Shown here: one piece after another, positions 19,629 to 27,615 of the stretch
Layout: every line of letters begins with the position of its first letter
Numbering within the stretch: the first letter of the stretch is position 1
Assembly: GCA_046351135.1 (NCBI GenBank)
Contig: JAXLZA010000001.1
Location: 310,001 to 374,000, forward strand
Origin: UBA4427 sp046351135
GTDB lineage: Bacteria; Myxococcota_A; UBA9160; UBA4427
Direction: 5' to 3'
DNA: 64,000 nucleotides
Made by a program: the position numbers and the translations under genes
The notes under the pieces: generated by a model
What the model was told of the DNA's origin: nothing
What the model saw: only the letters and a program-made list of their open reading frames with translations
Database searches by the model: none

Positions 19629-20420
19629 ATGAGCGAGCGAACCGCCGTCGACGCGAGCCTCGTCGAGATCTTCGCCTCGATCCAGGGCGAGGGGCCCGAG
19701 GTCGGCCGCGCGACGGTCTTCGTGCGCTTCGGCGGCTGCGATCTGCGCTGCCGCTGGTGCGACTCGCCGGGGACCTGGCGGCCGACGACGAGCTGCCGCA
19801 TCGAGGAGCGCGGCGGGAGCGCCCGCTTCCGCGAGCGCGTGAATCCGGTGCCCCTCGCCGAGATCGCGGAGACGGCGATCGCGCTCGCTCCGCGGCGCTC
19901 GGCCTGGATCAGCCTGACGGGCGGCGAGCCGCTGCTCCAGCCCGACGCGGTCGCGGCGCTCGCGGCGATGCTCGCAGCCCGGGATCGCCGGGTCTATCTC
20001 GAGACCCACGGCCTCCACGCCGAGGCGCTCGCGCGCTGCGTCGAGTCGATCGGGCTCGTCTCGATGGACTGGAAGCTCGCGAGCGACGTCGTCTACGGGC
20101 CGGGCATCGCACCGCGGCCCGGCCGCGACTTCCACGACGCCCACGCGGCCTTCCTGCGCGTCGCGCTGCGGGCACAGGGCGTCTACGTGAAGGTCGTCGT
20201 GACGCCGTCGACGGAGGACGCCGAGTTCGACCGGATGCTCGAGACGATCGCGGCGATCTCGCCCTCGGTGCCGCTCGTGATCCAGCCCGTCACGCCGCGG
20301 GGCGGGGTCGCGGCGATGCCGAGCCCGGAGCGCTGCCTCGCGCTGCTCGATCGGGCGGAGTCACGCCTGGCGGACGTGCGCGTGATCCCGCAGACGCATC
20401 CGATCTACGGCGTCCTGTAG
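19629..20420 (+). CDS. queE: 7-carboxy-7-deazaguanine synthase (radical SAM)
   Basis: 263 residues. QueE converts 6-carboxytetrahydropterin to 7-carboxy-7-deazaguanine on the way to queuosine. The N-terminus EIFASIQGEGPEVGR is the family signature, the cluster motif is CDLRCRWC (CxxxCxxC), and the SAM-binding strand is SLTGGEPLLQ. Further conserved parts are YLETHG, VSMDWKLAS and the C-terminal VIPQTHPIYG. It has the CxxxCxxC form without a long insert. No queC, queD or queF is visible beside it. Its last 60 bp overlap the convergent transglutaminase gene. Confidence 0.95.
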   Translation: MSERTAVDASLVEIFASIQGEGPEVGRATVFVRFGGCDLRCRWCDSPGTWRPTTSCRIEERGGSARFRERVNPVPLAEIAETAIALAPRRSAWISLTGGEPLLQPDAVAALAAMLAARDRRVYLETHGLHAEALARCVESIGLVSMDWKLASDVVYGPGIAPRPGRDFHDAHAAFLRVALRAQGVYVKVVVTPSTEDAEFDRMLETIAAISPSVPLVIQPVTPRGGVAAMPSPERCLALLDRAESRLADVRVIPQTHPIYGVL

Positions 20421-22517
20421 CGCGGCGAGCTCGACGCGCAGATCGGGCGCGGGGTGGTCGCCGAAGCGCTCGGCGAGATAGGCGTCGGTGATCGACGCGA
20501 AGGCCCGCGCCCCCGGCTCCGGAAGCGCGCGCTGGACCTCCTCGGCGAAGGCCCGCGCCGAGACGGTCGGGGCCCGCGTCAGGCCGCGGCGGGCGAGGAT
20601 CCGCTGCGCGCGACGATAGGCCTCGGGGATCGCCGGCCCCTTCGCGCGCCGGGCCGAGCGCAGACGAAAGGCCGCGACCAGGAGGGCGGAGCCGGCGAGC
20701 AGCCCGATCAGGATCCGCCCGGCCGGGCCAGGATCGAGGGAGGGCCCGTCCGACCGTTCGCGCTCCCGGGCGATCGTACGCTCCCCTTCGCCGGCCTGGG
20801 GCCCGAAGCGCAGCCAGAGTCCGCGCAGGGCGCTGATCTGATCCGCGCTGTCGTAGTCGACGACCCGTTGGAACCACCAGAGCTCGAGGGCGCTCGCGAG
20901 CTGGGCCACGCGCTCCGCCAGCGAGGGATCGCCCTCGGCGCGCAGCCGCAGGTCGGGGGGCGTCGGATCGAAGCGGACCCAGCCGCTCCGCTCGAAGTGG
21001 ATCTCGACCCAGGCATGGGCGTCGGCCTTCGTCACCTCGAGGAAGCCGCCGACCTCGTTCGGCTGGCCCCCGGCGAAGCCGTTCACCAGGCGAGCCGGCA
21101 GGCCCTGCAGCCGGGCGAGCACGACCATCGCGCTCGCGAAGTACTCGCAGTGGCCCTCGAGGCCACCGAGCAGGAAGGCCTCGATCGGCGAGGTGTCCTC
21201 GTCGCCGAGGGGCGGCGGCGAGTCGGTGTAGCGGCCCTGCTCGCGCAGGGCGGCCTCGATCCGGAGCGCGCGATCGACGTCGTCCCGGGCGCCCGCGACC
21301 ATCTCGGCGGCGCGGTCGCGCAGGCGCGGATCGAGGGCGGGGAGCGCGAGGTAGCGCAGGGCCGGACGCGGGCCGCCGGGCCCGGGCTCCCGCGGCGGTC
21401 GCGCGCGCTCGCGGCGCAGCGCCGCCACGTCGCGCGGCAGGTTGCTCGTCCAGATCGTGTAGCGCAGGCGCTCCTCGCCGTGGCCGGGGACGTAGAGGCC
21501 GCCGTTCGCGTCGCGCTCGAGGCGCTGGAACGGGCCCTCGATCCGGCGGACCTCGCCCGCGCTGAAGAGCACGTCCGCATCGACGGCCTCGCGCAGGATG
21601 CGCTGCGCGGTCATGGGGGCGTCGGAGTGGGGGGCGAGCTCGATCCCGAAGCGACCGATGCCGCCGACCGGCTGGCGCGGGCCGGTGCGCTCCGAGGCGG
21701 AGATCGACCAGCGACGGCCGTCGAAGGCGTCGAAGGCGAGGCCGCGCCAGTAGGCGTCGATCGGGTCGGGCAGCTCGCCGTCGACGGCCTCGACGCGGAG
21801 CACGACGGAGTGGTCGAGCCGGATGCGACCGACGTCGCCCAGGGCGACCTGGTCGGAGAAGCCCGACAGCCCGATGCCGCCGCGCATCCCACCCTGGAGC
21901 ACGCTCGTCTTGAGTCGCGGCAGGACCACGAAGAGCCCCATCGCGAGCACGACGCACGCGCTCGTCGCGACGAAGGTCAGCCGGCGCAGATCCGGCGCGA
22001 TGGCCCGTTCGGCGGCCGTCGGGTCCCCGGCCTCGGCGGCTTCGTGGGCGAGGGTGTGGACGAGCAGCGTCCAGGTCACGCAGACGAGGAAGGCCAGCAC
22101 GAGGGGCGGGAAGAAGACGCTGTCGGTCAGGTTCGAGGCCAGCACGACCTGGAAGAGCGCCAGCGCGACCAGCACGAACTCGCTCTTGCGCGGCCGCGCG
22201 TCGAGCAGCTGGAGGCCCTGGGCGAGGCTCGTGAAGTAGGCGAGGGACACGGTCGCGGGATTGCCCGAGAGCGCCGAGCGGATCGTCACCGTCGTGACGC
22301 CGAGCATCAGCACGTTGAGCCAGATCGGATCGCTGCGGAAGGCCGGCGGGCGCGCGCGCGTGGCCCAGGAGAAGCCGAAGGCGGCGAGCTGGATCGCGAT
22401 CACCCACGGCGGCAGCTGCCCCGTCAGCCAGAGCGTCGCCCCGGCGACGATCGACATCAGCCAGGCCGCGGTCGGGCGCGGCCCCTCGACCCGGCCCCGG
22501 AACTCGCGGCGGCTCAT
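20361..22517 (-). CDS. Membrane transglutaminase-like protein (TgpA type, DUF3488/DUF4129)
   Basis: 718 residues. The N-terminal 200 residues form several membrane helices (MSIVAGATLWLTGQLPPW, LVALALFQVVLASNL, LVLAFLVCVTWTLLVHTL, TSACVVLAMGLFVVLP). A periplasmic region holds the transglutaminase core with its Cys in EGHCEYFASAMV, His in ADAHAWVEIHF and Asp in VRFDPTPPD. A further membrane helix (ILIGLLAGSALLVAAF) precedes a cytoplasmic DUF4129 tail. It is the last gene of a moxR-DUF58-tgpA operon, a set that recurs in bacteria and is linked to envelope integrity. ATG 22517 overlaps the DUF58 stop (ATGA). Confidence 0.92.
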   Translation of the reverse strand: MSRREFRGRVEGPRPTAAWLMSIVAGATLWLTGQLPPWVIAIQLAAFGFSWATRARPPAFRSDPIWLNVLMLGVTTVTIRSALSGNPATVSLAYFTSLAQGLQLLDARPRKSEFVLVALALFQVVLASNLTDSVFFPPLVLAFLVCVTWTLLVHTLAHEAAEAGDPTAAERAIAPDLRRLTFVATSACVVLAMGLFVVLPRLKTSVLQGGMRGGIGLSGFSDQVALGDVGRIRLDHSVVLRVEAVDGELPDPIDAYWRGLAFDAFDGRRWSISASERTGPRQPVGGIGRFGIELAPHSDAPMTAQRILREAVDADVLFSAGEVRRIEGPFQRLERDANGGLYVPGHGEERLRYTIWTSNLPRDVAALRRERARPPREPGPGGPRPALRYLALPALDPRLRDRAAEMVAGARDDVDRALRIEAALREQGRYTDSPPPLGDEDTSPIEAFLLGGLEGHCEYFASAMVVLARLQGLPARLVNGFAGGQPNEVGGFLEVTKADAHAWVEIHFERSGWVRFDPTPPDLRLRAEGDPSLAERVAQLASALELWWFQRVVDYDSADQISALRGLWLRFGPQAGEGERTIARERERSDGPSLDPGPAGRILIGLLAGSALLVAAFRLRSARRAKGPAIPEAYRRAQRILARRGLTRAPTVSARAFAEEVQRALPEPGARAFASITDAYLAERFGDHPAPDLRVELAALQDAVDRMRLRDHAHVRQA

Positions 22518-23542
22518 GCGCGATCCTCACGCGTGCGCGTCGGGGCGGCGAGCTCGCGCTCGGGCTCGAGGCGGGCGAGGAAGGTGAGCAGCGCCCGGCG
22601 ATGGGCGGGGCCGCGGTCGGGGGTGAAGCGGGCGCTGCGGGTGTGCAGGCCGACGCGGTGGCCGGCCTCGAGGTGGTGGACGATCTCCGAGGCGGCGCAG
22701 GCGATGCGCGCCTCGACGGCCTCGGGGCCGAGCTCGGGGGCGAGGGCGAACAGGACCTCGACGAGGCCGCTCGCGTGGCCCTCGCGCTCGCCGACGACGA
22801 GCCGCCCGGTCGCGAGGCTCCGGCGCCACTGGATGCGCGCCGTCGAGTCGCCGCGGACGAACTCGCGCAGACCCGAGACGGTGTCCCCGACCGGCGCGCG
22901 GCCGCGCTGGTCGTCGGCATCGCTGCGGCGGGACGGGGTCGGCCGCAGGCCGGAGGCGACGGGGCCGATCGCGGGGTAGACGAGCACGTCCTCCTCGGCC
23001 TCGAGCTCGACGGACTTCACGAAGAGCCCGAATGGAAAGCGTGTCGAGACGCGCAGCGCGGCGAAGGCCTGGTCGCCGCGGCGCGTCGGTGTCCAGCCGT
23101 AGCTGCGCTCGACGCTCGCGGCCGGAGGGATCCGCAGGACGAAGCAGCGCCCGGCCGGACTGCCGCCGTCGTCGGCCGCGAGGCGATCTTCGACGGAGAT
23201 CGCGAAGGCCGGGACCCGGGCCTGGCGATTGTGGATCCGCAGCACCACCGCGTTCGCCGCGCCCGCGAAGACCTCGCGCGGCAGCCGGCGCTCGACGGCG
23301 ATGCCGCGCAGCGAGGCCTCGGACAGCAGCCCGGAGAGCACGAGGAAGGCGAGCATCAGGGCGAACACCAGATAGAGCAGGTTGTTGCCCGTGTTGAGCG
23401 CGGCGAAGCCGACCCCGAAGATGATGGCGATGAAGCACCAGCCCGGCCGCGTCGCCCGCAGCGAGCGCGGCGCGCGCAGGCGCCGCCGCCAGCGCTTCAG
23501 AGCGGGATCGCCACCCGATCGACGATCTCGGAGACGATCCAT
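22514..23542 (-). CDS. DUF58 domain protein
   Basis: 342 residues from ATG 23542, which overlaps the end of moxR by 46 bp; later in-frame ATG/GTG starts would remove the membrane helices. Two adjacent hydrophobic segments (residues about 30-70: WCFIAIIFGVGFAAL, LLYLVFALMLAFLVLSGLL) are followed by an Ig-like region and the DUF58 signature (GLREFVRGDSTARIQWRRSL, then GRLVVGEREG). DUF58 proteins work with MoxR ATPases, often as membrane adaptors resembling VWA modules. The stop overlaps the transglutaminase start as ATGA. Confidence 0.9.
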   Translation of the reverse strand: MDRLRDRRSGGDPALKRWRRRLRAPRSLRATRPGWCFIAIIFGVGFAALNTGNNLLYLVFALMLAFLVLSGLLSEASLRGIAVERRLPREVFAGAANAVVLRIHNRQARVPAFAISVEDRLAADDGGSPAGRCFVLRIPPAASVERSYGWTPTRRGDQAFAALRVSTRFPFGLFVKSVELEAEEDVLVYPAIGPVASGLRPTPSRRSDADDQRGRAPVGDTVSGLREFVRGDSTARIQWRRSLATGRLVVGEREGHASGLVEVLFALAPELGPEAVEARIACAASEIVHHLEAGHRVGLHTRSARFTPDRGPAHRRALLTFLARLEPERELAAPTRTREDRA

Positions 23543-24480
23543 CGCGACACCTCGACTTCCGGCTGGGCGCCCCCGCGCGCCTCGACCGCCACCCGATGGG
23601 CGAGCACGTCCACCGCGAGCTCCCGGATGTCCTCCGGAATGCAGTAGTCGCGGCCGGCGACCAGCGCCGAGGCCTGCGCCGCGCGGCGCAGCGCGAGGGC
23701 GCCACGGGTCGACGCCCCGAGCGCCAGCGCCTCGTGCTCGCGGGTCGCCGTGACGAGCGCGAGCAGATACTCGAGCAGGCTCGTCTCGACCTTGATCGTC
23801 TCGACCGCGCTCTGCAGCCGGCGGAGCGTCGCGAGGTCGAGGACGACGTCGAGCTCGGGCAGCACGTGGAGCGCCGGATCCCGGGACAGCACGCGCAGCT
23901 CGTCCTCGCGATCCGGGTAGCCCATCGAGAGCCGCATCAGGAAGCGGTCGAGCTGGCTCTCGGGGAGCGGGAAGGTCCCGTGGTGCTCCTTCGGATTCTG
24001 GGTCGCGACCACGAAGAAGGGGTCGGGCAGGGGATGGCTCGTGCCGTCGACGCTGACGGTGTGCTCGCTCATCGCCTCGAGCAGCGCGGACTGGGCCTTC
24101 GGCGAGGCGCGGTTGATCTCGTCGGCGAGGATCAGGTTCCCGAAGAGGGGACCCGGCTGGAAGTGGAACGCGAGCGTCTCGCCGCCGGCGCTGCGCTCGG
24201 GGATCACGCTCCCCGTCAGGTCGCCGGGCAGCAGGTCGCTCGTGAACTGGATCCGGCGGAAGTCCGCGGCGAGGGTCCGGGCGAGGGCCTGCGCGAGGGT
24301 CGTCTTGCCGACGCCGGGAACGTCTTCGAGCAGGAGGTGGCCGCGGGCCAGCAGACACAGCACCGAGCGCCGCACGACCTCGGGCTTCCCGTGCACCGCG
24401 CGCCCGATCTCGGCGAGCCAGCGGGCGACGAGCTCGTGGGCCTGGCTCGCGGTCGGAACGGGGGCCTCCGGTCGGGGCAT
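23497..24480 (-). CDS. MoxR family AAA+ ATPase
   Basis: 327 residues. Walker A is DVPGVGKTTLAQ (about residues 52-63), Walker B is LILADEINRA, and the sensor-1 segment is FVVATQNPKEHHGTFPLPESQLDRF, quoted here only in part by its core ATQNP and PESQLDRF. The C-terminal lid has STRGALALRRAAQA and YCIPEDIREL, both typical. MoxR ATPases act as chaperones that activate partner complexes through VWA/DUF58 proteins. First gene of the operon; 263 bp of non-coding DNA lies upstream. Confidence 0.94.
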   Translation of the reverse strand: MPRPEAPVPTASQAHELVARWLAEIGRAVHGKPEVVRRSVLCLLARGHLLLEDVPGVGKTTLAQALARTLAADFRRIQFTSDLLPGDLTGSVIPERSAGGETLAFHFQPGPLFGNLILADEINRASPKAQSALLEAMSEHTVSVDGTSHPLPDPFFVVATQNPKEHHGTFPLPESQLDRFLMRLSMGYPDREDELRVLSRDPALHVLPELDVVLDLATLRRLQSAVETIKVETSLLEYLLALVTATREHEALALGASTRGALALRRAAQASALVAGRDYCIPEDIRELAVDVLAHRVAVEARGGAQPEVEVSRWIVSEIVDRVAIPL

Positions 24481-24743
24481 GCGCGGCGGATCTCCTGCGT
24501 CGGTCGCTGTGGCGCGTCGGGAGCCCGACGGCGCTCGCGTGGCGACCTGCCGCTGCTTCGGTCGCGCGGGAACGCGTCATGAGCCGGGCGGTGCGCTTTC
24601 CCCTTCGATCACTCGCCACGCGAAGGCGGACGGCAACCCGCCGGCAAGGCGGGGCGCGATTGGCCGCGCGCGTGCAGCCGGGGCCCGACGCGGGGCGGCG
24701 CGACGTTCCCGCACCGGGGCGCGATTCGCGCGGCACGCGTCGC

Positions 24744-26471
24744 TCAGAAGCTGTACTTGAGCTCGAGGTAGACGCGGTCGTTGTCGTCCCAGTTGCCGAG
24801 CCCCTTGTCGGGGCCTCCGATGAAGACGAGCCAGCCGCTCTCGACCTTCCAGCTGTCCGTGAGCTCCCACTCGCCCGAGGCGCGGAACAGCCCGCCGTCC
24901 TGGACACGCTCGCCGAACACGACGCCGAGCAGGGTCACGTCGAGCCGCTCCCGGAAGAACGACCGCGAGACGCGCAGGCCGGTCTCGAAGGTGCTCTGCT
25001 CGTAGAACTCCAGCAGGACGCGGCTGCGCGGCAGGTCGAGCCATTGCCGGTTCACGATCTCGAGGGCGACCGTCAGCGTGTCGGGTCCGTACCATTCGAG
25101 GCCGATCATGCTGTCGAGGCGCTGCTTGTCGTCGCTCCAGTACGGCACCGGCCCCACCGCCCGCGGCCGCAGCATCCGCACGTCGGTGAGCCAGGCGAAC
25201 TCGAACTTCATGAGCCAGGCGCCCCGGGTCACGTTGCCGGCCGCGCCCAGCATGCCGTAGCGATTGCCCTCGAGCCGGGCGCCGGTCGAGACCTCGACGT
25301 CGAGTACGCGGCTCGTCTCGTCGACCCAGGCCCCGAAGAGGCCGAAGTCCCAGCCGCTGAAGTTGCCTTCGAAGCGGCCGGCGAAGCCCGGCTTGCGCGA
25401 GAAGTTGCTCTGCTCGGTCGCCGGGAAGGTCACGATCAGGCCGGGCGCCGACGCGAAGCGGGAGAGATTCGGATAGAAGTCGCTGCCGGGGGGCGGGTTG
25501 CGGTCGAAGCGGGTCTCGAGGACGGCGATCGCCTCGGCGGTCCAGGGGCCGCGACTCGCGTCGAGCTTCGCCATCGTGCGCGGTCGCCGGAGATCCTCGA
25601 TGTCGACGAGACCCGGCTCCTTGTTGTCGAGGGGATTCACGACGTCGACGATGCGGAAGGTGTCCGAGCGGCCCCAGTTGACGATCTTGCGGCCGACGGT
25701 GAGATCGACGTGGTCGTGGATCGGGCCGCTCGCGTAGAACTCGCCCGCGTCCGCCTGCCACTCGTAGACGTCGAGGACCGGTCCACCGTAGTCGCCGCGC
25801 CCCTTGATGCGATAGGCGAAGTCGTACCAGCCGAGGGCCTCGCCTCGGATCTGCCAGTCGTGGGGCAGCTTGACGTCGAGCTGGAGGAAGCCGTCGAGGT
25901 CGAGGCGGGTGAGGCCCCCGAAGTCGGAGTTGCGGCCGAGCTGGTTCGGGAAGTTCGGGTCGGTCGGCGAGGTCGGGCGGTCGCCGTGGGGGGCGCTGTG
26001 GTCGATGTAGCTCACGACGGCGCCGCTCGCGATCGAGCCCGAGAGGTCGACGTTGCGCCGGATCCAGTCGCCGAAGGGCAGCTCCGAGATCCAGGCGGGT
26101 CCCGGCAGCTCGGGCTCGGCGGTCGCATCGGTCTCGAGGGCGGTCGCGTCGAAGTCGTCGTCGAAGCCGCCCATCAGGTCGTCGAGGTCGTCGCCGTCGG
26201 CGTCCTCGTCGACGCCGTCTGCTTCCTCATCGACGTCTTCGGTTTCGTCGACGTCGTCTGCGTCGTCCGAGTCGATCTCGCGATCGGGCTCGGGGGGCGC
26301 ATCGCTCGCGGTCCCGGGCTCGGCGTAGTCGGCCGCGAGGCCGGGCACGTCGGGCAGGGCGAGCGCGAGGAGCAGGCCGAGCGCGAGGCCGAGCGGAAAC
26401 GACGCCCGGCCCGGCCGCCGGGCAGACGCGCGGACCGAGGCCGGGGCGGAGCGCTTCGCCGGGCGCGTCAG
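24744..26471 (-). CDS. DUF1302-like outer membrane beta-barrel protein
   Basis: 575 residues if translation starts at the CTG at 26471; the only standard in-frame start is GTG 26348 (534 residues). The CTG is preferred because the 41 extra codons encode a clean signal peptide (Arg-rich start, then FPLGLALGLLLALALPD) and GAGGA lies about 9 bp upstream. After the signal comes an acidic linker of some 55 residues rich in Asp/Glu. The rest alternates as barrel strands and ends in LELKYSF, the terminal Phe of outer membrane barrels. DUF1302 proteins accompany LolA-like and MMPL proteins in envelope lipid or hydrocarbon export sets. The gene follows the LolA-like gene by 17 bp. Confidence 0.8.
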   Translation of the reverse strand: MTRPAKRSAPASVRASARRPGRASFPLGLALGLLLALALPDVPGLAADYAEPGTASDAPPEPDREIDSDDADDVDETEDVDEEADGVDEDADGDDLDDLMGGFDDDFDATALETDATAEPELPGPAWISELPFGDWIRRNVDLSGSIASGAVVSYIDHSAPHGDRPTSPTDPNFPNQLGRNSDFGGLTRLDLDGFLQLDVKLPHDWQIRGEALGWYDFAYRIKGRGDYGGPVLDVYEWQADAGEFYASGPIHDHVDLTVGRKIVNWGRSDTFRIVDVVNPLDNKEPGLVDIEDLRRPRTMAKLDASRGPWTAEAIAVLETRFDRNPPPGSDFYPNLSRFASAPGLIVTFPATEQSNFSRKPGFAGRFEGNFSGWDFGLFGAWVDETSRVLDVEVSTGARLEGNRYGMLGAAGNVTRGAWLMKFEFAWLTDVRMLRPRAVGPVPYWSDDKQRLDSMIGLEWYGPDTLTVALEIVNRQWLDLPRSRVLLEFYEQSTFETGLRVSRSFFRERLDVTLLGVVFGERVQDGGLFRASGEWELTDSWKVESGWLVFIGGPDKGLGNWDDNDRVYLELKYSF

Positions 26472-26488
26472 GCGGCTTCGTCCTCGGC

Positions 26489-27388
26489 TCAGGGACCAGT
26501 CTCGAGGCCGCGGACCGAGAACTGATCGTACTCGAGCTTCTGGCCGAACTTCACGTCAGAGGTCCGCAGGATCGTCTTGTGGAGGGTCTGCTCGCCCTTC
26601 TTCGTCGTCATCGTCATCACGGTGGGGACCCAGATGCCGTCGATTTGATCGAGCTGCTCGACCTCGAAGTACTTGTTGCGATTGCCCTTCTTGACCCAGA
26701 TCTTCGAGCGGACCATGACGTCGTTGTCCTTGCGGATGAAGACGATCATCTTCGTGTAGCCCGTCTCGTCCCGCTCCTCGTCGTTGTTCGGCACCGCCTC
26801 GATGACCCACACGGGCTGACCGTCGACCACCCCCTCCTGGAGCAGCTTGTAGTCGTAGTAGGCGAGCGGGCGATCGGTCATGTCGGCATAGGAGAAGTCC
26901 GAGCCCATGAACGAGCCGCTCTTGTCCGACGACGCGATCCGCTTGGTCTTCTTCAGGGCCGGCAGGTAGAGCCACTGATCGTCGTCGCGGGACGCCTCGT
27001 CGTAGTCGTAGGTGAGGAAGCCCGTGTCTTCGACGTCCGCGGGCGAGAGGAAGAACATCATCGACCAGGTGTCCTCACCCTTGTCCTTGGTGAAGGACCG
27101 CAGCTCGCGGACGCGCTGCTTCTGGCTCTTGTCGATCAGGATCATCTGGAGCGTCGAGGTCTGGTTGTCCCCGTCGTCGCGGGCGTCGACGCGCTCCATG
27201 ATCGCGCGGGCCTTGGGATCGTCGGCGCGGGCGGGGCCCGCGGCGACGAGGGCCCCGACGGCCGATCCGCAGGCCAGCAGGACGGCGAGGGCCGCGAGGC
27301 GAGCTCGGATCGGGGCGGTGGTGGGCGTGGAGAGCCGCGCGGCGGCTCCGCGCGGGAGGGGAAGGATCGAGCGGGCGTCGGTCGCCAT
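26489..27388 (-). CDS. LolA-like outer membrane lipoprotein-sorting protein
   Basis: 299 residues. A long N-terminus leads into a signal peptide (LAALAVLLACGSAVGALVA, cleavage near ARADD). The mature part has the fold of the LolA-like lipoprotein-sorting family: a half-barrel of strands with TSTLQMILIDK, SMMFFLSPADVEDTGFLTYD, WLYLPALKKTKRI and MGSDFSYADM. These paralogues form a group partnered with RND/MMPL transporters. It probably ferries a hydrophobic cargo through the periplasm between the MMPL protein and the DUF1302 barrel encoded on either side. GAGAGG lies just upstream of the ATG. Confidence 0.9.
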   Translation of the reverse strand: MATDARSILPLPRGAAARLSTPTTAPIRARLAALAVLLACGSAVGALVAAGPARADDPKARAIMERVDARDDGDNQTSTLQMILIDKSQKQRVRELRSFTKDKGEDTWSMMFFLSPADVEDTGFLTYDYDEASRDDDQWLYLPALKKTKRIASSDKSGSFMGSDFSYADMTDRPLAYYDYKLLQEGVVDGQPVWVIEAVPNNDEERDETGYTKMIVFIRKDNDVMVRSKIWVKKGNRNKYFEVEQLDQIDGIWVPTVMTMTTKKGEQTLHKTILRTSDVKFGQKLEYDQFSVRGLETGP

Positions 27389-27615
27389 GGGACCTCTCGG
27401 TGGGAGGGGACTCGATTGCGCGGGCGGCCGGGCCCGGTGCGCGGACGAGTAAAGCCCAGATCGAGGACAGCGAAAAGATCTCGCCGGGGCGGCCCGCCAC
27501 GCATCGTTGCTCCCCCGATCGCGGGGCGCGGGGGGCCGGTATCGTGCGCCGCGGTGCGGCGAGCGCGAAGGTCCGGGCCCGGGGTGGAGCCACGCCGGAC
27601 GAGGAGGCGATCAGG

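Noticed and set aside
15840..20144. A 1434-codon open frame on the minus strand
   Set aside because: It lies opposite the 1072-residue gene and queE, has no domain or ribosome site, and is the usual mirror frame of GC-rich coding DNA.
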